DNA of 64,000 bases from Nocardioides jiangsuensis. GTDB lineage: Bacteria > Actinomycetota > Actinomycetes > Propionibacteriales > Nocardioidaceae. The position numbers were made by a program, and so were the translations under genes. The notes beneath the pieces are model-generated. The model ran no database searches and had not been told where the DNA came from. It worked only from the letters and a program-made list of their open reading frames with translations. Below, in pieces: positions 1 through 11,402 of the stretch; position 1 is the first letter of the stretch; every line of letters begins with the position of its first letter. The stretch spans positions 868,001 to 932,000 of the forward strand of contig NZ_JAIEZQ010000002.1 of the NCBI RefSeq assembly GCF_019679455.1, read 5' to 3'.

Positions 1-705
1 CGACGGGTCGAGGTCGACCACGGTCGCGCACACGTTCTCCAGGAAGGCACGGTCGTGGCTGGCGACCACGACGACCCCCGGCAGCGAGACCAGGAGCTCC
101 TCGAGGAATGCCACCGCCTCGTCGTCGAGATGGTTGGTCGGCTCGTCGAGCAGCACGCACTCCGGCCGGCGGGTGCCGAGCGCCGCCAGGGCCAGGCGGG
201 TCCGCTGGCCTCCGGACATCGCCGCGACCGGGTGGCCCCGGTCGAGCGTGCCCAGCCCGAGCCGCCGGGCGGCGACCACGGCACGCCGGTCCGCGTCCCA
301 GGCCTCGTGCAGCTCCGCCCACGCGAGCACGTCGGCGAACTCCTGCTGCGCCCGCTCGTCCTCGAGCGACCCGGCCAGCTCCTCGAGCCGGGCCACCGCG
401 TCGTGCAGCGGCGCCAGCGCGGCGTCGAGCACGTCGCCGACGGTGGCACCGTCGGCGAAGGCCGGCTCCTGCCCGAGGTACTCCAGGTCCGCGGGGCGGA
501 CCACCGAGCCGCCGTCCGCGGGCTCGACGTCGGCGAGCAGCCGCATCAGCGTGGACTTGCCCACGCCGTTCTGGCCGACCAGCCCGAGCGGGCGCCCGGG
601 GTTGGCGACCAGGCCGACCCCGTCGAGCACGACGCGGTCGCCGTAGGTCTTGGTGAGGTCGCGCGCGACCAGGGGAGCAGGCGTCGAGGAGAGGGTGAGT
701 GACAT
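1..705 (-). CDS. ABC-F family ATPase, N-terminal part (cut by window edge)
   Basis: The 235 visible codons encode the first nucleotide-binding domain of an ABC-F protein; the rest lies beyond base 1. Walker A (GQNGVGKST) is at about residues 44-52, the signature MSGGQ near 164, Walker B followed by DEPTNHLD near 185-195, and the switch motif ASHDRAFL just before the edge. No membrane segment is present, as expected for soluble ABC-F proteins that act on ribosomes. The second ATPase domain is not visible, so a housekeeping EttA-like protein cannot be told from a resistance factor. The ATG at 705 was chosen because it is followed directly by a typical ABC-F N-terminus (APLVARDLTKTYG). Confidence 0.9.
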   Translation of the reverse strand, partial: MSLTLSSTPAPLVARDLTKTYGDRVVLDGVGLVANPGRPLGLVGQNGVGKSTLMRLLADVEPADGGSVVRPADLEYLGQEPAFADGATVGDVLDAALAPLHDAVARLEELAGSLEDERAQQEFADVLAWAELHEAWDADRRAVVAARRLGLGTLDRGHPVAAMSGGQRTRLALAALGTRRPECVLLDEPTNHLDDEAVAFLEELLVSLPGVVVVASHDRAFLENVCATVVDLDPS

Positions 706-919
706 CAGCGGCACCGATCTGGTGGGTGGGTGCACTCGCCGGGCACGTGCGTGGGGGAGTCCCAGGCGGCCGCGGGCGCGAGTGGAGGCCGACGTCAGTT
801 CTTCATGATGGGCAGGAGTCTGGCGTCACCGCCGAGCAGCCCGCAACCGAATTATCCGGCTCGCTCGGGCAGCCTCCCGAGGCCACCGCAACAGAGCCGC
901 CGCGGGGGCACGCCGTCGC

Positions 920-925
920 TACCCT
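920..925 (+). promoter_or_regulatory. -10 box of nagA, probably leaderless
   Basis: TACCCT fits TANNNT and ends 6 nt before the GTG start at 932. The mRNA would begin at or next to the start codon, and no Shine-Dalgarno sequence precedes it. Confidence 0.5.
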
Positions 926-931
926 GGCACC

Positions 932-2176
932 GTGCGCGCACAGCCGGAAGGACCCGCACCCGACCAGGTGGTCCGGGGGCGCCTGGTCACACCCGGACGG
1001 GTGTACGCCGACGGGCTGGTCGTCCTCGCCGGGGACAGGGTCGTCGCGGTCGGCCCGGCCGAAGAGGTCGCCGCCGACCTCGCCGCCGCTCACCCCGCCC
1101 TGCCGGTCCCGGCCGAGCCGCAGGGAACCGTGCTGCCGGGCCTGGTCGACCTGCACTGCCACGGCGGCGGCGGGTTCGCCTTCACCGCCGGCGACGACGA
1201 GCAGGTCGCGGGGGCGGCCCGGCACCACCTCGGGCGGGGGACGACCTCGGTGGTGGCCGGTGTGGTCACCGACGAGCCGGAGCGGATGCTCGCCGCCGTG
1301 GCCGCGGCGGCCCGTGCCGCGGACCGGGGCCTCGTCGCCGCCGTACTCGTCGAAGGGCCGTTCCTGGCCAGCGGCCACTGCGGCGCCCAGGACCCGGGAC
1401 TCCTGCGCCGGCCCGACCCCGGGCTGACCCGCGAGCTCCTCGACGCCGGCCGGGGGCACGTCCGGGTGATGACGCTCGCTCCCGAGCTGCCCGGGGCCGA
1501 GGACGTCGTGGACCTGCTGGTGGGGCGCGGGGTGGTCGCGGCGGTCGGGCACACCGCGGCCGACGCCGACCTGGTCCGCCGGACCCTCGCCGCGCAGCCC
1601 CGCGGCCTGGTCACCCACCTGTTCAACGGGATGCCGTCGCTGCACCACCGCGACTCCGGACCGGTCGCCGGCGCGCTCTCCGCCGCCGCCCGCGACGAGG
1701 CCAGGGTCGAGCTCGTCGCCGACGGGGTGCACCTCGATGACGACACGGTCCGGCTGGTCTTCGACCTGCTCGGGCCGGACCGGATCGCCCTGGTGACCGA
1801 CGCGATGCCCGCTGCGGGCATGCCCGACGGCAACTACGCCCTGGGCCCGCGCACCGTCCGGGTCGCCGGCGGCGTCGCCCGCGTGCACGACGAGGCCGAG
1901 GAGGGCGACGGCGACCGGGACCACGAGGGGGCGTGGGCCCGGCAGGCGCTGGCCGGCGGTACGGCGAACCTGCTCGACGTCGTACGCCGCACCGTCCGCG
2001 AGACCGGGACCGGCCTGGCGGACGCGGTGACCGCGGCGTCACGCACCCCCGCCCGCGCGCTCGGCGTGGACGACGAGGTGGGGGAGCTGCGGCCCGGGCT
2101 CCGCGCCGACCTGCTCGTCGTCGACGACGCGCTGATGCCGCTGCGGGTGATGCGGGCCGGTGCGTGGCTGGCGTGA
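932..2176 (+). CDS. nagA: N-acetylglucosamine-6-phosphate deacetylase
   Basis: The 414-residue cytoplasmic amidohydrolase converts GlcNAc-6-phosphate to glucosamine-6-phosphate in amino-sugar and cell-wall recycling. The TIM-barrel metal motif DLHCHGGGG is near residue 73, the metal-ligand motif EGPF near 141, GHT near 206, HLFNGM near 228 and the catalytic Asp motif TDAM near 289. All are in the expected order and the length fits the family. A GTG start is used, just downstream of a -10 box. No other nag gene is adjacent, so it appears to be a single-gene unit. Confidence 0.93.
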   Translation: MRAQPEGPAPDQVVRGRLVTPGRVYADGLVVLAGDRVVAVGPAEEVAADLAAAHPALPVPAEPQGTVLPGLVDLHCHGGGGFAFTAGDDEQVAGAARHHLGRGTTSVVAGVVTDEPERMLAAVAAAARAADRGLVAAVLVEGPFLASGHCGAQDPGLLRRPDPGLTRELLDAGRGHVRVMTLAPELPGAEDVVDLLVGRGVVAAVGHTAADADLVRRTLAAQPRGLVTHLFNGMPSLHHRDSGPVAGALSAAARDEARVELVADGVHLDDDTVRLVFDLLGPDRIALVTDAMPAAGMPDGNYALGPRTVRVAGGVARVHDEAEEGDGDRDHEGAWARQALAGGTANLLDVVRRTVRETGTGLADAVTAASRTPARALGVDDEVGELRPGLRADLLVVDDALMPLRVMRAGAWLA

Positions 2177-2236
2177 CACGGCGGCCCGCCCGCGATTGAG
2201 GGCCGCATCGGGGTACGTCGTACCCTGGGAGACGCG

Positions 2237-3466
2237 ATGAACGACCCCGACACGCACCAGCGCCCGGTCTACCTGGACCATGCCGCCTCGACGCCGATGT
2301 ACGCCGAGGCGGTCGCCGCGGTGACCGCGCAGATGACCCGGCTCGGCAACCCGTCGTCCCTGCACGCCTCGGGGCGGTCCGCGCGCCGGGTGGTCGAGGA
2401 GTCGCGCGAGACCATCGCGCGCGCCCTCGGGGCCCGCCCCAGCGAGGTCGTGTTCACCTCCGGCGGGACCGAGTCGGACAACCTCGCGCTCAAGGGCCTG
2501 TACTGGGCCAGACGCGCCGCCGACCCGCGCCGCACCCGGATCCTGTCCACCGCCGTCGAGCACCACGCCGTGCTCGACCCGCTGCACTGGCTGGGCGAGC
2601 AGGGCGCCGACGTGGAGCTGCTCCCGGTCAACCGCTGCGGCCGGCTCGACGTGACCGCGCTCCGGGAGACCGTCGAGCGCGACCCCGGGTCGGTCGCCCT
2701 GGTCTCGGTGATGTGGGCCAACAACGAGGTCGGCACGGTCCAGCCGCTCGCCGATGTCGTCGAGATCGCCCACGCGCACGGGATCCCGGTGCACACCGAC
2801 GCGGTGCAGGCCGTGGGGCAGGTGCCCGTTGACTTCGCCGCCAGCGGCGCGGACGCGCTGACCCTGACCGCGCACAAGGTGGGCGGCCCGTTCGGCGTGG
2901 GGGCGCTCGTCGTACGACGGGAGCTCGAGCTCGTGCCGCTGCTGCACGGAGGCGGCCAGGAGCGCGACGTCCGCTCCGGCACCATCGACGCCCCGGCGAT
3001 CGCCGGCTTCGCCGCCGCCGTCGAGCTGTCGGTCGCCCGGCAGCCCGAGCACGCCGCCCGGGTCGCCGCGCTGCGCGACGACCTGCTCCGCCGGGTCCTC
3101 GAGGAGGTCCCGGACGCCGTGGTCAACGGCGACAAGAACTGCACGCTCGCGCACCGGCTGCCCGGCAACGCGCACATCCAGTTCCCCGGCTGCGAGGGCG
3201 ACTCGCTGCTGATGCTGCTCGACGCGCGCGGCATCGAGTGCTCGACCGGCTCGGCGTGCTCGGCCGGCGTCCCGCAGGCCTCCCACGTGCTGCTCGCCAT
3301 GGGCGCCGACGACGTGAGCGCCCGCAGCGCGCTGCGCTTCTCGCTCGGGCACACCACCACCCAGGCCGACGTCGACGCCCTGGTCGAGGCGATCGGCCCG
3401 GTCGTCGAGCGCGCCCGGGCCGCCGGCATCGCGTCCGGCTTCGGCGTCGCGAAGCTGGCGGTCTGA
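2237..3466 (+). CDS. Cysteine desulfurase (NifS/IscS class)
   Basis: This 409-residue PLP enzyme removes sulfur from cysteine as an enzyme-bound persulfide. The PLP lysine is in TAHKVGG near residue 213 and the persulfide cysteine is in STGSACSAG near 340, a short active-site loop typical of IscS/NifS group I enzymes. The gene ends 4 bp before mnmA, which needs persulfide sulfur, so tRNA thiolation is its likely main job. A TACCCT box is 10 nt before the ATG and overlaps a GGGAG ribosome site, so either leaderless or short-leader initiation is possible. It could also serve Fe-S assembly. Confidence 0.9.
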   Translation: MNDPDTHQRPVYLDHAASTPMYAEAVAAVTAQMTRLGNPSSLHASGRSARRVVEESRETIARALGARPSEVVFTSGGTESDNLALKGLYWARRAADPRRTRILSTAVEHHAVLDPLHWLGEQGADVELLPVNRCGRLDVTALRETVERDPGSVALVSVMWANNEVGTVQPLADVVEIAHAHGIPVHTDAVQAVGQVPVDFAASGADALTLTAHKVGGPFGVGALVVRRELELVPLLHGGGQERDVRSGTIDAPAIAGFAAAVELSVARQPEHAARVAALRDDLLRRVLEEVPDAVVNGDKNCTLAHRLPGNAHIQFPGCEGDSLLMLLDARGIECSTGSACSAGVPQASHVLLAMGADDVSARSALRFSLGHTTTQADVDALVEAIGPVVERARAAGIASGFGVAKLAV

Positions 3467-3470
3467 GCCG

Positions 3471-4568
3471 ATGCGCGTCCTTGCCGCCATGTCCGGCGGC
3501 GTCGACTCCGCCGTGGCCGCCGCGCGCGCCGCGGAGATGGGCCACGACGTCACCGGCATCCACCTCGCCCTCTCGCGCAACCCGAAGTCCTACCGGACCG
3601 GGTCGCGCGGCTGCTGCACGATCGAGGACGCCGGCGACGCCCGCCGCGCCGCCGACGTGATCGGCATCCCGTTCTACGTCTGGGACATGAGCGACCGCTT
3701 CCACGAGGACGTGGTCGAGGACTTCATGGCGGAGTACGCCGAGGGGCGCACCCCCAACCCGTGCCTGCGGTGCAACGAGAAGATCAAGTTCGCCGCCGTC
3801 CTCGAGCGGGCCGTGGCGCTCGGCTTCGACGCGGTCGCCACCGGCCACTACGCCCGGCTCGTCACCGGGGACGACGGCCTGATCGAGATGCACCGCGCGG
3901 TCGACATGGGCAAGGACCAGTCCTACGTGCTCGGCGTGCTCACCCAGGAGCAGCTCGCGCACTCGCTCTTCCCGCTCGGCGACTCCCGGAAGCCTGAGGT
4001 CCGCGAGGAGGCCGACCGGCGCGGCCTGTCCGTGGCGAACAAGCCCGACAGCCACGACATCTGCTTCATCTCCGACGGCGACACCGCCGGCTGGCTGCGC
4101 GAGAAGCTCGGCGCCGGCTCCGGGGAGATCGTCGACCACGCCACCGGCGAGGTGCTCGGCAGCCACGAGGGGACCTTCGGGTTCACCATCGGGCAGCGCA
4201 AGGGCCTGCGCATCGGCCGCCCCGCGCCGGACGGCCGGCCGCGCTACGTGCTCGACATCGAGCCGGTCTCCGGGACGGTCACGGTCGGGCCGCGGGAGGA
4301 GCTGACCGTGGACCACGTCACCGCGTTCAAGCCACGCTGGTGCGGCACCGTCCCGGCCGAGCCGCTGCACGGCACGGTGCAGCTGCGCGCGCACGGCGAG
4401 GAGCACCGGGCGGTGGTGACGGTCTCCGGCGACGACGTGACCGTCGAGCTGCTCGAGCCGGCGCGCGGTATCGCGCCCGGCCAGGCCGTGGTGGTCTACG
4501 AGGGGACGCGGGTGGTCGGGTCGGCCACCATCACCGCGGCCGTGCGCCGGCAGCGGGCCGACGCATGA
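3471..4568 (+). CDS. mnmA: tRNA-specific 2-thiouridylase
   Basis: MnmA makes 2-thiouridine at wobble position 34 of tRNA-Lys, -Glu and -Gln using ATP and persulfide sulfur. The 365-residue protein starts with the PP-loop [10 protein letters not shown] (residues 5-14). The catalytic cysteine is in [12 protein letters not shown] near residue 98-101 and the second, persulfide-carrying cysteine is in HDICFISDG near 198; both match the known family positions. It sits between the cysteine desulfurase (4-bp gap) and a MetE-like gene (ATGA overlap), so all three are probably co-transcribed. Confidence 0.95.
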   Translation: MRVLAAMSGGVDSAVAAARAAEMGHDVTGIHLALSRNPKSYRTGSRGCCTIEDAGDARRAADVIGIPFYVWDMSDRFHEDVVEDFMAEYAEGRTPNPCLRCNEKIKFAAVLERAVALGFDAVATGHYARLVTGDDGLIEMHRAVDMGKDQSYVLGVLTQEQLAHSLFPLGDSRKPEVREEADRRGLSVANKPDSHDICFISDGDTAGWLREKLGAGSGEIVDHATGEVLGSHEGTFGFTIGQRKGLRIGRPAPDGRPRYVLDIEPVSGTVTVGPREELTVDHVTAFKPRWCGTVPAEPLHGTVQLRAHGEEHRAVVTVSGDDVTVELLEPARGIAPGQAVVVYEGTRVVGSATITAAVRRQRADA

Positions 4569-5560
4569 CGGTCGTGGCCACCGGCATCGGGTCGATGCCC
4601 GGCGAGGACGCGACGGCGTACGCCGAGGCCCTGCGCCTCGCGCTCGGGGAGACTCCGGACCTCCCGTTCCTCCCCGAGCTTCCCGGACGGGGTGCCCCGG
4701 CCTCGATGACCGGTCGCGCGCTCGCGGTGGTCGCCGAGCTCGGCGCCGACCTCCAGCCCGCCGGCTGGCGGCTCACCGACGCCCCCGGGGTGGACCACCG
4801 TCGCGCCCGCTCCCTCCTGGCGCAGGACCTCGACCTGCTCGAGGAGCAGGCGCAGGGGTTCACCGGACGGCTCAAGGCGCAGGTCGCCGGCCCGTGGACA
4901 CTGGCCGCGACCGTCGAGCGGCCGAAGGGGGACCGTGTCCTCGCCGACCACGGCGCCCGCCGCGAGCTGGCCCAGGCGCTGGCCGAGGGGCTCCGCGACC
5001 ACGTCGCCGACCTCCGCCGCCGGGTGCCGGGCGCTGACCTGCTCGTCCAGGTCGACGAGCCCGCGCTGCCGGCCGTGCTGGCCGGTGGCGTCCCGACCGC
5101 GTCCGGGCTGCACCGGCACCGCACGGTGCACCCGCCGGAGGCCTCGCAGGCACTGGAGTGGGTGTTCGCGGCGGTCCGGGAGGCCGGGGCCCCCCCGGTG
5201 GCGCACTGCTGCGCCGCCGACGCGCCGGTCGACCTGCTGCTCGGCGCCGGCGCGCAGGGCGTGTCGGTGGACCTCGACGTGCTCCGGGTCGGCGCGTACG
5301 ACGCCCTGGCCGGCGCGCTGGAGAAGGGGCACGCCGTGATGCTCGGCGTGGTCCCCGCGACCGACCCGGTGACCCCGCCGAACGACGACGCGGTCACCGA
5401 GCGGGTGCTCCGCGTGCTCGACATGCTCGGGCTCGACCCGCAGACGGCCGGGGACCTTGTGGTGACGCCGTCCTGCGGTCTCGCCGGGGCCGGTGCGGCC
5501 TGGGCGAGGCGGGCCCTCGCGCTCAGCGAGCGAGTGGCGCGGAACCTGTCGACGGCGTGA
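4565..5560 (+). CDS. MetE C-terminal-like (cobalamin-independent methionine synthase family) protein
   Basis: This 331-residue protein resembles the catalytic C-terminal barrel of MetE and lacks the N-terminal half. Zinc-type ligands are visible as AHCCAAD and, near the C-terminus, [10 protein letters not shown], so it may transfer a methyl group to a thiol, possibly homocysteine. Its ATG overlaps the mnmA stop codon in ATGA, which decides the start over a longer in-frame opening at 4340. The last 38 bp overlap the end of the convergent trans-sulfuration gene. Actinobacteria often carry such short MetE-like genes after mnmA; the true substrate is not shown by sequence. Confidence 0.8.
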   Translation: MTVVATGIGSMPGEDATAYAEALRLALGETPDLPFLPELPGRGAPASMTGRALAVVAELGADLQPAGWRLTDAPGVDHRRARSLLAQDLDLLEEQAQGFTGRLKAQVAGPWTLAATVERPKGDRVLADHGARRELAQALAEGLRDHVADLRRRVPGADLLVQVDEPALPAVLAGGVPTASGLHRHRTVHPPEASQALEWVFAAVREAGAPPVAHCCAADAPVDLLLGAGAQGVSVDLDVLRVGAYDALAGALEKGHAVMLGVVPATDPVTPPNDDAVTERVLRVLDMLGLDPQTAGDLVVTPSCGLAGAGAAWARRALALSERVARNLSTA

Positions 5561-6737
5561 GCGCGGCGTCGAGCGCCTGGAGCAGGTCGACGGTGAGGTC
5601 GTCGACGTGCTCGAGCCCGACCGACACCCGCACCAGCCCGGCGCCCGGCCGCGCCTCGGGCGCGACCGGCCGGTGGGTCAGCGACGCGGGGTGCTGCACC
5701 AGCGTGTCCACCCCGCCGAGCGAGACCGCGTGGGTGGCCAGCTCGCACGACTCCACGAACCGCGCCGCCGCGGTGTACCCGCCGGCCAGCTCCAGGGCGA
5801 GGAGCGACCCGCCGCCGGCCAGCTGCCGTCCGAGCACGCCGCGCGGGTCGTGCCCCGGTAGCCCCGGGTAGAGCACTCGGGAGACCGCCGCGTGCGCGCC
5901 GAGGCGCTGGGCCAGCTCGGCCGCCGTCGCCTGCTGCGCGCGGACCCGCAGCGGCAGCGTGCGCAGACCGCGGTGGAGCAGGTACGCGGCGAACGGGTGC
6001 AGGATCCCGCCGGTCAGCGCGCGCACCTGGCGCAGGGAGGCGGCCCAGTCCTCGTCACAGGCCACCACGCCCCCCACCACGTCGCCGTGGCCGCCCAGGA
6101 ACTTGGTCGCGCTGTGCAGCACCAGCACCGCCCCGTGCCGGGCGGGCTGCTGCAGGACGGGGGTGGCGAAGGTGTTGTCGACGAGCACCGGGACGCCGGC
6201 CGCGGAGGCCACCACGGCCTCGAGGTCGACCAGGTCACAGGACGGGTTCGCCGGCGTCTCCACCACGACGAGCCCGGTGTCGGGGCGTACGGCGGCCGCG
6301 ACCTCGTCCTGGTCCTCGCACCAGGTCACTGTGGTCCCGAGCAGCCCGGTCGCGAGGACGTGGTCGGAGCCGCCGTACAGCGGGCGGAGCGCGACGACGT
6401 GCGGCCGGCCGCGCTGGGTGCTCGCGATCAGGCAGGCGCTCAGCGCGGCCATCCCCGACGCGAACGCCACCGCGTGCGTGGTCCGCTCCAGCTCTGCGAG
6501 CGCCGACTCGAACCGGGCCACGCCGGGCTGCCACAGGCGCTGGTAGACCGCCGACTGCCCCGGCTCCAGCGAGCCGCCGAGCGCGAGGTGCTCGTAGGCG
6601 TCACCGCCGGACTCGACCGTGGGGAGCGGGTTCGTGGTCGAAAGGTCGATCGGGGGCACGTGCGACCCGGAGGCGGTGAGGCCGTCCATCCCGGCGTGCA
6701 CGGCGGTGGTCTCGAGGTGGCGGAAGCGGTGGGTCAT
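5523..6737 (-). CDS. Trans-sulfuration PLP enzyme (cystathionine gamma-synthase / methionine gamma-lyase family)
   Basis: The 404-residue protein belongs to the Cys/Met metabolism PLP family. The PLP lysine is in HSATKFLGGHGD near residue 211 and the ETPANPS loop lies upstream of it. Several reactions are possible in this family: cystathionine gamma-synthase, gamma-lyase or O-acetylhomoserine sulfhydrylase. The divergent Lrp-family gene 106 bp away recalls MdeR-MdeA of Pseudomonas putida and favours methionine gamma-lyase-like catabolism, but this is inference from context. The ATG at 6737 begins the conserved HLETTAVHAG stretch; an in-frame extension upstream runs into the regulator and is not used. 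Confidence 0.85.
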   Translation of the reverse strand: MTHRFRHLETTAVHAGMDGLTASGSHVPPIDLSTTNPLPTVESGGDAYEHLALGGSLEPGQSAVYQRLWQPGVARFESALAELERTTHAVAFASGMAALSACLIASTQRGRPHVVALRPLYGGSDHVLATGLLGTTVTWCEDQDEVAAAVRPDTGLVVVETPANPSCDLVDLEAVVASAAGVPVLVDNTFATPVLQQPARHGAVLVLHSATKFLGGHGDVVGGVVACDEDWAASLRQVRALTGGILHPFAAYLLHRGLRTLPLRVRAQQATAAELAQRLGAHAAVSRVLYPGLPGHDPRGVLGRQLAGGGSLLALELAGGYTAAARFVESCELATHAVSLGGVDTLVQHPASLTHRPVAPEARPGAGLVRVSVGLEHVDDLTVDLLQALDAALTPSTGSAPLAR

Positions 6738-6803
6738 GGGCTCAGGGCAGCACCTTCTGCGCCCGCTGCCAAGCATCCCGGGCCAGCCTGCGTAGAACGG
6801 GTC

Positions 6804-6824
6804 TATGCTCGCAATATCTGCGAG
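6804..6824. promoter_or_regulatory. Operator/promoter of the lrp-like gene
   Basis: The inverted repeat CTCGCA-ATATC-TGCGAG (6808-6824) overlaps a TATGCT box (6804-6809) fitting TANNNT. It lies 20-36 nt before the GTG at 6844, where an autoregulatory Lrp-type operator would be expected. It also implies that ATG 6805, which lies inside it, is not the start. Confidence 0.4.
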
Positions 6825-6843
6825 CGAGAGGCGGGTGAGGGGC

Positions 6844-7329
6844 GTGCCCTCGAAGAAACCGGTCCTGGACCGCGTGGACCGGGCGCTGCTCCGGGCGCTG
6901 GCCACGGACGCCCGGGCGTCGGGGGCCGCGCTGGCCACGGCGCTCGGTGTCGCGGAGTCCACGGTGTCGCTGCGGCTGCGGAACCTGCGGGCGAGCGGCC
7001 TGGTCCGCGGCTACCGGGCCGACGTCGACCTGGCCGCGGTCGGGATCTCCCTGCAGGCGCTGATCGCGGTCCGGCTGGGCCAGCACTCCCGCGCGGAGGT
7101 GGACAGCTTCCGGGCGGCGGCCCCGACCTGGCCGGGGGTGCTGTCGATGTTCCACACCGCCGGCGCCGACGACTACCTGCTGCACGTGGTGGCCCGGGAC
7201 GCCGACGAGCTGCGCGACTTCGTGCTGAGCTACCTGGCCACCCACCCTGCCGTCGCGCACTCCGAGACCACGCTGATCTTCGAGCAGGTCGACGGCACCG
7301 GCTGGCAGTCGCTGGTCTCCGAGGACTGA
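6844..7329 (+). CDS. Lrp/AsnC family transcriptional regulator
   Basis: The 161-residue protein has an N-terminal winged HTH (ALATALGVAESTVSLRLRNL, about residues 23-42) and a C-terminal RAM ligand-binding domain ending near TTLIFEQV. Family members bind amino acids and wrap operator DNA as octamers. It is transcribed away from the trans-sulfuration enzyme, its most likely target. I prefer GTG 6844, with GAGG just upstream, over ATG 6805, because the 6805 start would place a palindrome and -10-like box inside the coding region. The effector is unknown; methionine, cysteine or a keto acid are reasonable guesses. Confidence 0.85.
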   Translation: MPSKKPVLDRVDRALLRALATDARASGAALATALGVAESTVSLRLRNLRASGLVRGYRADVDLAAVGISLQALIAVRLGQHSRAEVDSFRAAAPTWPGVLSMFHTAGADDYLLHVVARDADELRDFVLSYLATHPAVAHSETTLIFEQVDGTGWQSLVSED

Positions 7330-7333
7330 GCGG

Positions 7334-10269
<2,936 letters not shown>

Positions 10270-10394
10270 GACCGGGGTTCACCGACGCGGGCGGCACCCC
10301 GACCCACCATGTGCTGCGCAAGGCTCCGCAGGGCCCGGCATCCCGCTGACCGCGTAGGGGTCCCTGCGAGGCGGTCGCCGGCTGGGTCGCGAGT

Positions 10395-11402
10395 TCAGGC
10401 GCGGGTGAGCAGCCGGGCGGCGACGGGGTGCTCGCGCAGCTCCGCGGCGAGGGCCTGGACCAGCTCGTCGGTGAGCCCGGACGGGGCGGCACGGTGGCTC
10501 AGCACGTGGTCGAGCCAGGTGACCGCGTCGTCGAGGACGGTCGCGTCGTCGGCGACCAGCGCCCCGGCGACCGCGCCCACGAGGTGCGGCAGGTGGTCGG
10601 TGAGGGCCTTGCGCCACCCCGAGGTCTCCGCGACGGGGTCGTCGGAGGGGTGGGCGGCGAAGACCCGGCGACGGATGTTCGCCGCGATGGCCTCCCGCTC
10701 GGCCTGCACGATGACCGCCTCGTCGGCGCCGGGGTGCACCAGCGGGTCCGCGGGCGGTACGGCGCGGGGGAGGCCCTGCACCGCCGGAACCGCGAGCGCT
10801 CCGGTGGCGGCGTAGGCGGTGGCGCCGAGCGTCGCGGCCCGGCGGCCGGCGGGGTCGAACGCCGAGCCGCCCACGATCACCGGCGTGCCGGTGGCGCGCA
10901 CGGCCTCGATCTGGCGGCGGACCCGGGGAAGCGAGGCGCCCAGCGAGCAGGACAGCGCGACCGCGCGGGGGCCGAGCTCGTGCACGTGCCGGACCAGCTG
11001 GTCGGCCGAGGAGTTGGCGCCGAGGTAGCTCACCGGGATCCCCGCTGCGCGCAGGTGCGCGGCCACGAGCCCCGCGGGCAGCGCGTGCCACTCCTGCTCG
11101 ACGCAGGACACCACCACGGGCGCACCGGAGAGGCCGGGCGCCTCGGTGTCCGCGGTGAGCACGGCGAGGACGGACTCGCTGACCGCGGTGGCGGCGTGCT
11201 CCTGCGCGACGCTCCACGAGTCGTCGGCCCAGAGCTCGCCGACCCGGTACTGGGCGGGCGCGATCACCTGCGTCATCACGTCGAGCGGGCTCATCCCCTC
11301 GCGGCGCAGCCGCTCGACGACGGCCTGGGCCGCGCGCCGGTCGCCCCGGGAGAGCGCGTCGAGGTAGTCGGCCGAGGACCGCTCGCCGACGCCGGCGTTC
11401 AC
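10395..11402 (-). CDS. Cobalamin-binding sensor protein without DNA-binding domain
   Basis: The 335-residue protein begins with a helical B12-capping domain containing W58-x9-E68-H69, the motif that covers the upper face of adenosylcobalamin in the CarH light sensor. A Rossmann B12-binding domain follows, with E104-W-H106 as candidate lower axial ligand and SYLGANSS as nucleotide loop; Pro replaces the usual Gly of ExHxxG. The last 90 or so residues are helical and of unknown type. No HTH is present. The GTG start overlaps the phosphatase stop in GTGA, so both are one operon. I infer light- or B12-dependent control of the phosphatase or of a shared partner; methionine synthase or mutase activity is unlikely because no catalytic domain is present. 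Confidence 0.8.
   Translation of the reverse strand: MNAGVGERSSADYLDALSRGDRRAAQAVVERLRREGMSPLDVMTQVIAPAQYRVGELWADDSWSVAQEHAATAVSESVLAVLTADTEAPGLSGAPVVVSCVEQEWHALPAGLVAAHLRAAGIPVSYLGANSSADQLVRHVHELGPRAVALSCSLGASLPRVRRQIEAVRATGTPVIVGGSAFDPAGRRAATLGATAYAATGALAVPAVQGLPRAVPPADPLVHPGADEAVIVQAEREAIAANIRRRVFAAHPSDDPVAETSGWRKALTDHLPHLVGAVAGALVADDATVLDDAVTWLDHVLSHRAAPSGLTDELVQALAAELREHPVAARLLTRA

Noticed and set aside
10270-10394. Possible short gene or terminator between ligA and the B12 gene
   Set aside because: No ribosome site or convincing hairpin; I see nothing in this 125-bp gap.
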